Shown here: in pieces, positions 9,895 to 16,620 of the stretch | Layout of the letters: each line of letters begins with the position of its first letter | How positions within the stretch are numbered: position 1 is the stretch's first letter | Origin: WQXF01 sp031552825 | GTDB taxonomy: Bacteria > Bacillota > Clostridia > Christensenellales > Aristaeellaceae | DNA length: 17,115 bases | NCBI GenBank assembly: GCA_031552825.1 | Contig: JAVBMD010000021.1 | Location: 1 to 17,115 of the forward strand | Direction of reading: 5' to 3' | Made by a program: the position numbers and the translations under genes | Notes under the pieces: model-generated | What the model was told of the DNA's origin: nothing | The model's input: the letters and a program-made list of their open reading frames with translations, nothing else | Databases searched by the model: none

Positions 9895-9919
9895 AAAATA
9901 AAAAAGCGCCTTTCGGCGC
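9895..9919 (-). terminator. Intrinsic terminator inside the mgtA leader
   Basis: On the minus strand GCGCC-GAAA-GGCGC (9919-9906) forms a GC stem capped by a GNRA-type loop. It is followed directly by TTTTTTATTTT (9905-9895). It ends about 75 nt before the mgtA start codon and downstream of the mgtA promoter, so it should stop mgtA transcription unless it is overcome. It could also end transcripts from the XRE/DUF6773 operon. Confidence 0.8.
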
Positions 9920-10111
9920 AAGAAAAATCATCGCATCCCGGCGGCGTTCACGCGCGAAGCGGGAAAAGCTCCCCGCGTGCGCGGCAAAACACCCCGGTAC
10001 GGGATGGATGCGATGGTTGATGCGCCGGTTTGGATACCAGCCGACTTCGCGGTCGTCCGTCGGATTTCAACCATCTCACCCCCCAGTTTGATCGGATGCC
10101 TGCGGTCTCGC
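9895..10111 (-). promoter_or_regulatory. Structured mgtA leader, candidate riboswitch or attenuator of unrecognised class
   Basis: After the predicted start near 10111, the minus-strand RNA can form a closing 9-bp helix (GATGGTTGA 10075-10067 with TCAACCATC 10020-10012). This surrounds two hairpins: CCGAC/GTCGG (10063-10059 with 10045-10041) and GCTGGT/ACCGGC (10041-10036 with 10029-10024, one G-U). The arrangement suggests a three-way junction. The overlapping strand CATCGCATCC (10015-10006) is perfectly complementary to GGATGCGATG (9938-9929), just upstream of the terminator. The two pairings share 10012-10015 and compete, as in riboswitch switching. I do not see the conserved M-box (Mg2+), yybP-ykoY or NiCo sequences. 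A 48-codon frame (10074-9928) also ends next to the terminator, so a leader-peptide mechanism is an alternative. Confidence 0.55.
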
Positions 10112-10117
10112 ACATGC

Positions 10118-10146
10118 AGTCTAGCATTCCGCTGGCGCGCCGTCAA
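10118..10146 (-). promoter_or_regulatory. mgtA promoter
   Basis: On the minus strand TTGACG (10146-10141) is separated by exactly 17 bp from TAGACT (10123-10118), with TGC directly before the -10 box. It begins 32 bp after the DUF6773 stop codon. Initiation near 10111 gives a leader of about 290 nt before mgtA. Confidence 0.75.
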
Positions 10147-10177
10147 TCTTTTTCGGCGGGCGCGTTCGCCGGGGGAT

Positions 10178-10663
10178 TCACGCCTGTTCATCCTCGTCCA
10201 AATGCCTTTGTATTTTCGCTTGTTTCCTCTTGTTCAAATAGCCGATGCCCGACAGTACGGCAAGCGTGGAAAGGGTGACGCTGATAAAAAAGATTGCCGT
10301 CGCGGCGATAAGGTAGCCGATGCCATCCGCGTAATGCGCCGCGTATCTCGGGGCGTTCAAAATGCCGTGAATCACCGTCGCGATAACGCCTGTCACCAAG
10401 CTGTTCACGAGGGGAACGGTTTTCGCCCTCTTCCCGTCTCCGAAAATGTCCAGCCCGAGGGTCATATAGCGAATTACGACGTAAAAGGATATGCCTATAA
10501 AGCATATTGTTTCAACAGCATATTGCTCAAACGGAGCGTTTAGCAAAAACTGCTGCACGAGCGTCGATGCCAGCAGCACAATCATCAGAATGCCGAATGC
10601 TTCACCGTTGATTTTCCGGCGCTGCGCCGCCACTCTTTCGTCCTGCATCTCCTGCCTTTTCAT
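10178..10663 (-). CDS. DUF6773-like four-helix membrane protein
   Basis: This 161-aa protein has a charged N-terminus (KRQEMQDERVAAQRRK) and about four hydrophobic helices at 22-41, 48-70, 83-103 and 114-143. A charged tail follows (KRKQAKIQRHLDEDEQA). The pattern and position next to a short XRE regulator match what I recall of DUF6773 proteins of Bacillota; their function is unknown. The start is ATG 10663, which overlaps the regulator's TGA as ATGA, with GGGAGG inside the upstream gene about 8 nt before it. The two genes are therefore probably translationally coupled. An upstream in-frame start at 10726 lies inside the XRE gene and is rejected. A sensor or stress role with the regulator is plausible but not shown. 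Confidence 0.75.
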   Translation of the reverse strand: MKRQEMQDERVAAQRRKINGEAFGILMIVLLASTLVQQFLLNAPFEQYAVETICFIGISFYVVIRYMTLGLDIFGDGKRAKTVPLVNSLVTGVIATVIHGILNAPRYAAHYADGIGYLIAATAIFFISVTLSTLAVLSGIGYLNKRKQAKIQRHLDEDEQA

Positions 10664-10860
10664 ACGGATTCCTCCCAAAATAGATCGTTGAGTGTTTTGC
10701 CAAGCGCCCGGCAAATCGCGACGCAAAGGTTTAGCGTGGGATTGTATTCGCCTGACTCGATCAGACCGATGGTTTGCCGGGTAACGCCTACGGCTTTCGC
10801 CAAGTCCTCCTGCTTCATGTCGGATTCCATCCGGGCGATTTTCATCCGCTTGTTTTTCAC
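10660..10860 (-). CDS. Short XRE-family (Cro/CI-type) HTH transcriptional regulator
   Basis: This 66-aa protein is almost entirely an HTH_3 domain. Helix 2 is at about 17-25 (QEDLAKAVG), the recognition helix at 28-37 (TRQTIGLIES), then the family-typical GEYNPTLNLCVAICRALGKTLNDLF. No effector domain is attached, as usual for 65-75-aa regulators paired with membrane proteins. The start codon is GTG at 10860, with AGGAGG (plus-strand 10867-10872) 6 nt upstream. A dyad covers its own promoter (10884-10917), suggesting autoregulation. It overlaps the DUF6773 gene by 4 nt in an ATGA junction. Targets beyond its own operon, including mgtA downstream, are not indicated by any second copy of the operator that I can see. 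Confidence 0.9.
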   Translation of the reverse strand: MKNKRMKIARMESDMKQEDLAKAVGVTRQTIGLIESGEYNPTLNLCVAICRALGKTLNDLFWEESV

Positions 10861-10883
10861 GGGATGCCTCCTTTCATGGTCAT

Positions 10884-10917
10884 AATATACTATATAATTT
10901 ACTTAATGTAAAGTATA
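10884..10917 (-). promoter_or_regulatory. Promoter and overlapping dyad operator of the XRE/DUF6773 operon
   Basis: On the minus strand TTTACA (10912-10907), 17 bp, then TATATT (10889-10884) form a promoter. The same stretch holds a nested dyad: outer arms TATACT (10886-10891) and AGTATA (10912-10917), and inner arms TTTAC (10898-10902) and GTAAA (10908-10912) around a 5-bp centre. The dyad covers the -35 box and spacer, the usual position for repression by the adjacent XRE protein. On the plus strand a TATAAT occurs at 10893-10898, but without a -35 box. Confidence 0.65.
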
Positions 10918-10954
10918 AATTGCATTATCGCGAAATCTTCCGCATGCGCAAACA

Positions 10955-10983
10955 CCCCGATGCCGTGGCGAGCGGCATCGGGG
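10955..10983. terminator. Strong 11-bp hairpin, possible terminator without a good T-run
   Basis: CCCCGATGCCG (10955-10965) pairs perfectly with CGGCATCGGGG (10973-10983) around a 7-nt loop. On the minus strand it is followed only by TGTTTG, and on the plus strand by GC-rich DNA. It lies between the helicase and XRE genes and may end minus-strand transcripts crossing the structured region at 10987-11334. Confidence 0.4.
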
Positions 10984-11348
10984 CGCGGTGCGTAACCAAG
11001 CACGGGTGTATTTGGAAAAGAGGGAGCTTTGCCGACCCGTTCATCAAAGAGGACAACCGCACAGCGACCGGCTTATTGGCCTCCATCTGCGCCTTGGGTA
11101 TGCATCCCGCAAGGCGTTTCCGGAGGCGGCTACCGTGAACCCCTCTCCTCGGGATACGCGATAAGGATCAGTCTGGGAGGCATATGTGAGTTCCGCATAC
11201 TGGGTGCGCGACCAAGCACATGGTACTTTGCCCGCTTTTCGGGATCGGGGTGGTCGCAAGGGAAAAGCGGAAGGCATATGCGCGCCAAATCGTATCTCCA
11301 CGGCGCTGTCGGTTCCTTTGCCTGCATGCAGGCATCTTGGGCGAGGCG
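10984..11348. other. Hairpin-rich intergenic region without a convincing gene; candidate structured RNA
   Basis: This gap after the helicase stop codon shows several paired segments. They are ACGGGT/ACCCGT (11002-11007 with 11035-11040), GCCTCC/GGAGGC (11079-11084 with 11122-11127) enclosing CGCCTTG/CAAGGCG (11090-11096 with 11110-11116), CCGCTTTTC/GAAAAGCGG (11232-11240 with 11262-11270), and the palindrome TGCCTGCATGCAGGCA (11319-11334). A 17-nt motif, GGTGCGTAACCAAGCAC, occurs at 10987 and again, with two changes, at 11203. GGCATATG occurs at 11179 and 11273. Short frames on both strands have no recognisable domain or good ribosome binding site. It lacks the signature sequences of tmRNA, SRP RNA, RNase P RNA and common riboswitches that I looked for. 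Strand and function are unknown. Confidence 0.45.
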
Positions 11349-14300
11349 TCACACCTTCTTTTTCCACAGTTCGAAGTCGGCCATCAGCCGGGTGAAACCC
11401 GCACCGCGCAGCGCGTCCGCCGCCTCGGCCGGGTAGTCCTTGACCGTCACGCGCGGCCGGTTGGGGAATACGCGGCCGCCGCGGTAGTCGCGCGCGAAGG
11501 CGGCCAGCGCCTCGGGCAGGTGCTCCGGCGCGAGGACGCGCAGCGTGCTGCCCTGCCGCTCCAGCACGGCCACCGGCTCGCCGCCGCGCAGCGCCACCGC
11601 CGTGCCGGGTACGCAGGTGAAGGCCGCGCCGGGCGCGTGGGGCAGGATGCGCCCCCAAGCCTGCGCCGGATCGGCTGCGTTGAGCCACAGGGTTTCCTGC
11701 CCCGGCTGCTCCAGCGCCGCCGCGACCGCCGCCCAATCCGCCTCGCGGATGAACTGCGCGCCGGAAAGCCCCTCGATGAAGTAGCCGCGCCGGACGCGCC
11801 CGGTGTATTCCCACATGCGCAGCACCTGCATCGCCTCGCCCCAAGGCAGTTCCTCCCCGGCGGTCTCGCGGCAGAGCAGCGGCGAGCGGTCGAAAGCGCG
11901 ATCGACGCGCTGCTCCGGCGTCAGGGCGAGCGAAGGCCGGATCAGCTCCCAGCGCCCGGACATGGCGGTGCGGGCGCGCGCCATGGCGCGGATCTTGGCC
12001 TCGCCCTTGTCTAGCTTCTCGCGCGCCATCCACTGGCGCACCGGCAGGAAGCTGTCGGCGCGCGCCAGTCCGCGCTCGGCCAGCCGCAGCAGCCCCTCCA
12101 CCGGGGATTTGCCGCTGGGCAGGCCGGTGAGGCTGTGGGCGAAGCTGGCGCCGCGCCGCGACAGCGCGTCGACAAGGCAGCGCTCGTCGTCGTCAAGCCC
12201 GGCGTACTGCGCGCTCTCCAGCGCCAACGGTTCCCGCTCCCAGTCGATGTCCTCCTGCCGGTGGAAGGCCAGCAGCGGCCGCTCGCCGCCGGTGATGCGC
12301 CAGTACAGCGCGCCGCGCGCGAGCAGCTCGTCGAGCTGTGCCGGGCGGTATTCGCCGCCGCGCGCCGGCAGCAGCACGCTCTCCCACAGCGCCGGGGGAA
12401 AGGTGCGATCCGCCAGCCCCGCAAGGCCGCGCTCCAATTGCTCGACAGGGGGGACGCCGGGGCGCAGCCGCCTCGCCAGCAGCGCCGCGTAGCGCGCCGG
12501 GGGCAGCGTGCGCGCCTGCTGGCGGCGCAGCGCCACGGTTTGCCGCTGGGCGCGGTCGTACAGCTCCGCGTGGTAGAACAGACCGCCGTCGGCCACTGCC
12601 TCGCCGGATTCGGCCAGCGCGTCGAGCATGGATTGCGCGTGCTCCGTCGGCCACGCGTAGCGGTCGGCCAGCGTGGCGGCGTCCTGCGCGCCGCGATAGC
12701 GCAGGCAGCGCCGGGCGATGCGCCGTTGGGCGGCCTCGTCGCCCTCCTCCAGCGCCGCGCGGTATTGTTCAAGCTGCTCGGCGCAGATCCACAGCCCCGG
12801 CTCGATGTAGGCGGCGCGCTCGCCCCGCGCCAGCTCCTCCAGCCAATCCAGCGGCGCGTCGATCTCCCCGGCGATCAGGTCGCCCTCGGCCATCAGCAGC
12901 GCGTGCAGCCGCTCGGCGTTTTCCGGCTGGCGGCGGCGCTGACCCACCTGTTCCAGCAGCTCGGCCGCCGGGGCGATCATGCCTTCCCCGGCGCGCGCTG
13001 CCGCGATTGCCTGCTCCACAACGGCCTGCACCTTGGTGGTGCGCGGCGCGTAATCGTACATGAACCCGGCTTCGGCGGCGCGGCGGTGGGGCAGCGACAT
13101 GGGCGAGGGTTCCTCCACCCGCAGCTCGCGCACCGCGATGGCGCCGGAGCCGACGCCGCCCAGCACTTGCTCGATGGCCGCGATGTCCAGATAGTCCTCC
13201 AAGCACTCGCGGCGGGTTTCGCGCATCAGCGGATGCTCGGCGTGGGGGACGGCGCGATCCAGCGCTTGCGCGCCCTTGAGCCGTTGCAGCCACAGCGGCT
13301 GGCGGCCGCCGCGCCGCGCGCCCATCATCAGCGCCCGCCCGGCGTTGTAGCGGAAGGTGAGGTTGAACAGCGGCGTGGCGGGCAGCAGCGCGTCGAGCAT
13401 CGTGCGCGCGTCGGCCTGTGCCAGTTGCTGCAACAGCCCCTCGGGCAGCGGCGCCTCCTCGCCGTAGGGGTAGACCAGAAAGCCGTCGTCGTCCTCGAAG
13501 CAGCGCACGTCGATGCCGAGGACGCGGCTCACCAGCTCCTCCATCAGCATCGCCAGCCCGGCGTTGACCGGACGGCCGAAGATCGAGTGTACCATCATCT
13601 GGTGCTCGCCGCTTTCGCCCTGGAAGTGCTCCACCAGCAGCGTGCGCTCGTCGGGCAGGCAGCCGGTGTGCGCAATCTGGCGCGAGAGGAACTCGGCGGC
13701 GTTGCGGGCGGCGGCATCGTCCAGCCGCAGCGCGCGCAACCCGGCGTAGAGGCGCTTTTCTCCGGCGGCCTCGGCCAGCTCGCGCAGCAGCGCGCCGAAG
13801 GCCGTGCCGGTGTGCATGTCGCGCCCGGTGCCGTCGCCGCGCCAGAAGGGCGGCTGCGCGCCTTCGGTGGTGGCGGGGTTGACGATCACCTCGTCCTTGC
13901 GCAGCGCCGCGATGCGCCAGCCGAACGCGCCTAGTAGGAACTTGTCGCCCACCCGCGCCTCGAACACGAACTCCTCCTCCAGCTCGCCCAGCCTTACGCC
14001 CTCGGCTGTGCGCACCGGGAAGAAGCCGCGATCCGGGATCGTGCCGCCCGCCGACAGCGCCAGCATGCGGCTGTAGTCGTCGCCGGAGACGGCGCCGTGG
14101 ATGCGGTCATAACAGACCCTCGGTCGGGCGGGGTGATCGGCGGCGTGCTCGTAGTCCCCGGCCAGCATCTCCAGCAGGCCGCAGATGTCCTCGCGCCGCA
14201 CCTCGCGGAAGCTGTAGGCGGCCTGCGCCACCGTCAGCGCCTGATCAACGGTGTATTCGCCCATCGCCGCCATCGAGACCAAGTGCTGCGCCAGCACGTC

Positions 14301-15491
14301 GAGGCACAGGCGCGGCGGCTTGGCGCGCTCGATGCCCCCGGCCATGGCCACGCTGGCCGTCAGCCCGCAGTACAGCCCCTCGGCGGCGGTGCGGGGCAGC
14401 AGGTGCATTACGCTGGTGCGGCCGGGGTTGTGCCCGGCGCGGCCAAGGCGCTGCATCGTGCTGGAGATGGTGCGCGGAAAGCCGACCTGTAGCACCATGT
14501 CGACCTCGCCCACGTCGATGCCCAGCTCCATCGAGGAGGTGGCGCAGAGCAGGCGCAGCTCGCCGCTGCGCAGCTGCCGCTCGGCGGCCAGCCGCTGCTC
14601 CTTGGAGACGCAGCCGTGGTGCGTGCGCGCGAAGCCCTCGCCGCCGAGCTGATTGACGCCGTAGGCCAGCCGTTCGGTCTGCGCCCGCCCCTCCACGAAA
14701 ACGATCACGGTGCGCGCGTGTTGGCAGTGCTCGTACACCTTGCGCGCCAGCTCCGGCCAGATCGTGCCTTCGGGCAGGGCGCGCATGTCCTCCAGCGGGC
14801 CGTCGACCTGTATGTCGGACTCCTTGCGCATCGTCGGGGCGACGATGCGGGCGCGCCCGGGGTGCGCCAGATAATCGGCGGCGACGTCCAGCGGCTCCAC
14901 GGTGGCCGAGAGGCCGATGCGCTGCAGCCGCCTGCCGCACAGCGCGTCCAGCCGCGCCAAGGAGAGCATCAGGTGCGCGCCGCGCTTGCCGCCGATCAGC
15001 GCGTGCAGCTCGTCCAGAATCACGGTGCGGGCGGTGCGCAGCATGCGCTCGCCGCTGCGGCTGGTCAGCAGCAGGTACAGCGATTCCGGCGTGGTGATGA
15101 GGATGTGCGGCGGGTGCAGCGCCATGCGGCGGCGCTCGGCGGCGGTGGTGTCGCCGGTGCGGATCGCCGCGGTCAGTTCCGGCCCCTCGATGCCCTCCAG
15201 CGGGCGGCGCAGGTTTTCGCGGATGTCGTTGCCCAGCGCCTTGAGCGGGGAAATGTAGATCAGCGACAGTTCCTCGGCCAGCTCGCCGCGCCTCGCCAAC
15301 GCCTTGAGCCGGTCGATGCACACGAGGAACGCCGAGAGCGTTTTGCCGGTGCCGGTGGGGGCGCTGACCAGCACGTGCTCCCCGGAGGCGATGGCTGGCC
15401 AAGCCTCGCGCTGTACCGGGGTAGGCGTGCCGATGCGCTGCTGGAACCATTGCCCGGTCTGCTCGCCAAACAGCCGCAGGCCTTGATCCAT
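11349..15491 (-). CDS. lhr: Lhr-type (large helicase-related) DEAD/DEAH ATP-dependent helicase, long form
   Basis: This 1380-aa superfamily 2 helicase shows all core motifs: Walker A APTGTGKT (44-51), TPES near 134-137, DELH box (160-163), SAT (195-197), ATSSMELGIDVG (317-328) and QRLGRAGH (347-354). The Lhr winged-helix and core-accessory domains follow to about 850. A long C-terminal extension ends with GYFIEGLSGAQF near 1236, like the CTD of long Lhr proteins such as E. coli Lhr. Lhr proteins are 3'-5' DNA/RNA-DNA translocases linked to DNA repair. I prefer ATG 15491 because AGGGGGA (15507-15501) lies 9 nt upstream; the in-frame GTG at 15500 abuts that site. The promoter (15544-15572) has a LexA-type box just upstream, hinting at DNA-damage control. 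Many long frames on the opposite strand are GC-bias shadows. Confidence 0.93.
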   Translation of the reverse strand: MDQGLRLFGEQTGQWFQQRIGTPTPVQREAWPAIASGEHVLVSAPTGTGKTLSAFLVCIDRLKALARRGELAEELSLIYISPLKALGNDIRENLRRPLEGIEGPELTAAIRTGDTTAAERRRMALHPPHILITTPESLYLLLTSRSGERMLRTARTVILDELHALIGGKRGAHLMLSLARLDALCGRRLQRIGLSATVEPLDVAADYLAHPGRARIVAPTMRKESDIQVDGPLEDMRALPEGTIWPELARKVYEHCQHARTVIVFVEGRAQTERLAYGVNQLGGEGFARTHHGCVSKEQRLAAERQLRSGELRLLCATSSMELGIDVGEVDMVLQVGFPRTISSTMQRLGRAGHNPGRTSVMHLLPRTAAEGLYCGLTASVAMAGGIERAKPPRLCLDVLAQHLVSMAAMGEYTVDQALTVAQAAYSFREVRREDICGLLEMLAGDYEHAADHPARPRVCYDRIHGAVSGDDYSRMLALSAGGTIPDRGFFPVRTAEGVRLGELEEEFVFEARVGDKFLLGAFGWRIAALRKDEVIVNPATTEGAQPPFWRGDGTGRDMHTGTAFGALLRELAEAAGEKRLYAGLRALRLDDAAARNAAEFLSRQIAHTGCLPDERTLLVEHFQGESGEHQMMVHSIFGRPVNAGLAMLMEELVSRVLGIDVRCFEDDDGFLVYPYGEEAPLPEGLLQQLAQADARTMLDALLPATPLFNLTFRYNAGRALMMGARRGGRQPLWLQRLKGAQALDRAVPHAEHPLMRETRRECLEDYLDIAAIEQVLGGVGSGAIAVRELRVEEPSPMSLPHRRAAEAGFMYDYAPRTTKVQAVVEQAIAAARAGEGMIAPAAELLEQVGQRRRQPENAERLHALLMAEGDLIAGEIDAPLDWLEELARGERAAYIEPGLWICAEQLEQYRAALEEGDEAAQRRIARRCLRYRGAQDAATLADRYAWPTEHAQSMLDALAESGEAVADGGLFYHAELYDRAQRQTVALRRQQARTLPPARYAALLARRLRPGVPPVEQLERGLAGLADRTFPPALWESVLLPARGGEYRPAQLDELLARGALYWRITGGERPLLAFHRQEDIDWEREPLALESAQYAGLDDDERCLVDALSRRGASFAHSLTGLPSGKSPVEGLLRLAERGLARADSFLPVRQWMAREKLDKGEAKIRAMARARTAMSGRWELIRPSLALTPEQRVDRAFDRSPLLCRETAGEELPWGEAMQVLRMWEYTGRVRRGYFIEGLSGAQFIREADWAAVAAALEQPGQETLWLNAADPAQAWGRILPHAPGAAFTCVPGTAVALRGGEPVAVLERQGSTLRVLAPEHLPEALAAFARDYRGGRVFPNRPRVTVKDYPAEAADALRGAGFTRLMADFELWKKKV

Positions 15492-15543
15492 CGCGCTCAC
15501 TCCCCCTTCGCGTTTGCATTAACGTTCGCATTTGTGCTGTCTC

Positions 15544-15572
15544 TAGCATACCACGGTCTGGGGAAAATTGCA
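15544..15572 (-). promoter_or_regulatory. Promoter of the Lhr helicase gene
   Basis: On the minus strand TTGCAA (15572-15567), a 17-bp spacer and TATGCT (15549-15544) form a good promoter, with TGG before the -10 giving an extended element. The predicted start near 15537 lies about 45 nt before ATG 15491. Confidence 0.7.
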
Positions 15573-15581
15573 AGCATTTTT

Positions 15582-15593
15582 CGAACATTTGTT
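15582..15593. promoter_or_regulatory. LexA (Cheo-box)-type palindrome GAAC-N4-GTTC
   Basis: GAACATTTGTTC has the GAAC-N4-GTTC core of Gram-positive SOS boxes (Bacillus LexA/DinR consensus CGAAC-N4-GTTYG-like). It lies 9 bp upstream of the helicase -35 box and about 55 bp upstream of the tRNA -10 box. Location upstream of, rather than over, the helicase promoter makes simple repression less certain. Confidence 0.45.
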
Positions 15594-15648
15594 CTCGTAA
15601 ATTTTTCGGCGGAAAAATGTTTGGGGGATGGATTTTTGCGCTTTCCTG

Positions 15649-15657
15649 TGCTATACT
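15649..15657 (+). promoter_or_regulatory. Extended -10 promoter of tRNA-Arg
   Basis: TGCTATACT (TATACT at 15652-15657) ends 12 bp before the mature tRNA start and is identical to the extended -10 at 2171-2179. No -35 consensus is seen at 16-18 bp spacing. Confidence 0.6.
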
Positions 15658-15669
15658 GCTGTGGCGCAT

Positions 15670-15746
15670 GTACCTGTAGCTCAGTTGGATAGAGCGTCAG
15701 ACTCCGACTCTGAAGGCCGCACGTTCGAATCGTGTCAGGTACACCA
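15670..15746 (+). tRNA. tRNA-Arg(CCG)
   Basis: The 77-nt cloverleaf is complete. Acceptor stem GTACCTG pairs with CAGGTAC, the D-arm is GCTC...GAGC, and the anticodon stem TCAGA/TCTGA encloses loop CTCCGAC with anticodon CCG (reads CGG). The T-arm is GCACG-TTCGAAT-CGTGT, with discriminator A and an encoded CCA. It is followed by its own terminator. Confidence 0.95.
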
Positions 15747-15757
15747 TAGCCTCGCGG

Positions 15758-15779
15758 CCTCGTTGCCACGGGGTTTTTT
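15758..15779 (+). terminator. Intrinsic terminator of the tRNA
   Basis: CCTCGT (15758-15763) pairs with ACGGGG (15768-15773), with one G-U pair, around a TGCC loop, followed by six T residues (15774-15779). It starts 12 nt after the tRNA CCA end. Confidence 0.8.
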
Positions 15780-15854
15780 CGTAGCCAAGCCAAAGACCGG
15801 GGCGGCGCTGCTGCGCGAAGCGGTCTCCGCTGAGCGCGATGCACCGCGGTGTAC

Positions 15855-15896
15855 TTCGGATTCGGATTTGGATTGGATTCGGATTCGGATTGGATT
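15855..15896 (+). repeat. Short tandem TTCGGA-like repeat tract
   Basis: The tract runs as six- and five-base units: TTCGGA, TTCGGA, TTTGGA, TTGGA, TTCGGA, TTCGGA, TTGGA, TTA. It lies in the 222-bp gap between the tRNA terminator and the methyltransferase gene and encodes nothing recognisable. Confidence 0.75.
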
Positions 15897-15902
15897 ACGG
15901 GA

Positions 15903-15945
15903 ACATGTGCAGACATCTGTCCGCAGATGCGTACATGTGCGGACA
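15903..15945. repeat. 30-bp-spaced direct repeats with overlapping dyads upstream of the methyltransferase gene
   Basis: ACATGTGCAGACA (15903-15915) and ACATGTGCGGACA (15933-15945) differ at one base and start exactly 30 bp apart. Between them CATCTG/CAGATG form a short hairpin, and GTCCGCA (15919-15925) can pair with TGCGGAC (15938-15944). The arrangement resembles a regulator-binding region, but no cognate protein is identified. I see no clear promoter between it and the gene at 16002. Confidence 0.6.
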
Positions 15946-16001
15946 CGTTTTAAAACCGCCGCGTTTTTCGCGCATATCGTAGAGTAAAAGGAGGCGATCC
16001 C

Positions 16002-16613
16002 GTGAACGAATTTGACAGCGTCGCCGCGAGCTTCGATACCGACGCGCGCATCCGCCGCGCCGAGACCATCGCGGAAAAGATCCGCTCCGCGCTCACCGGC
16101 GGCGAGCGCACCGCATTGGAATTTGGCTGCGGCACCGGCTTGATCGGCCTGCAGCTCGCCGATGCCTTCGAGCGCCTGCTGCTGGTGGATTCCTCGCCGG
16201 GCATGATTGCGCAGTTGGAGCGCAAGCTGGAGCGTGCCGACCATCCGGCGCTGACCGTGCGGTGCTGCGATCTGCTCACCGAGGAGGCGACGGAAATCCG
16301 CGTCGATTTAATTTTTTGCTCGCTGGTGCTGCATCATATCGCCGATGTCCGCGCCGCGCTGACCAAGCTGCGCGCGATGCTGATGCCGGGCGGGCGGCTG
16401 CTGGCCGTGGATCTTGATACCGACGACGGCAGCTTCCACGCCGCGCATCCGCACTTCCACGGCCATCACGGCTTTGACCGGCAGGCGCTGGCGGCGATGG
16501 CGCGCGAGGCAGGCTTTCGGCAGGCTGAGAGCGAAACCTTTTACCACGGTACCAAGGAGAGCGGCGGCGAGGGCAGGGCATATTCGCTGTTTTTGCTCAC
16601 GGCGGAGAACTGA
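16002..16613 (+). CDS. Class I SAM-dependent methyltransferase
   Basis: This 203-aa cytosolic protein has a Rossmann-type methyltransferase fold. The SAM-binding glycine motif EFGCGTG is at 40-46. An acidic residue ends strand 2 (Asp63 in LLLVDSSPGM), CCDL lies at 88-91 (Asp90, adenine side), and LVLHHIAD (108-115) is typical of the Methyltransf_11/25 group. MPGGRLLAVDLD (128-139) is the usual strand 5. A His-rich loop, HAAHPHFHGHHGF (146-158), comes before the last helices. The substrate is unknown; the family methylates many small molecules. The start is GTG 16002, with AAAGGAGG (15987-15994) 7 nt upstream. The gene appears monocistronic and is followed within 8 bp by repeat island B. Nothing in the context points to a pathway. 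Confidence 0.9.
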   Translation: MNEFDSVAASFDTDARIRRAETIAEKIRSALTGGERTALEFGCGTGLIGLQLADAFERLLLVDSSPGMIAQLERKLERADHPALTVRCCDLLTEEATEIRVDLIFCSLVLHHIADVRAALTKLRAMLMPGGRLLAVDLDTDDGSFHAAHPHFHGHHGFDRQALAAMAREAGFRQAESETFYHGTKESGGEGRAYSLFLLTAEN

Positions 16614-16620
16614 GGCAGAA

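Noticed and set aside
9895..10111. Identification of the mgtA leader as an M-box, cobalamin or T-box element
   Set aside because: Short resemblances exist (GGTTGAAATCC, GACCGCGAAGTC), but the conserved M-box, B12-box and T-box sequences are absent in the expected order.
11319..11334. Palindrome TGCCTGCATGCAGGCA as a terminator of lhr
   Set aside because: It is a perfect palindrome with no loop and no T-run follows on the minus strand.
11029..11436. Short frames on both strands of the lhr-XRE gap (also 11130-11327 minus)
   Set aside because: They lack a ribosome binding site with good spacing, recognisable domains or plausible composition. Hairpins and repeats explain the region better.
12135..13934. 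599-codon plus-strand frame opposite lhr
   Set aside because: It is antisense to clearly conserved helicase sequence, rich in Gln/Arg/Gly/Ala/His with no domain, as expected from third-position GC bias.
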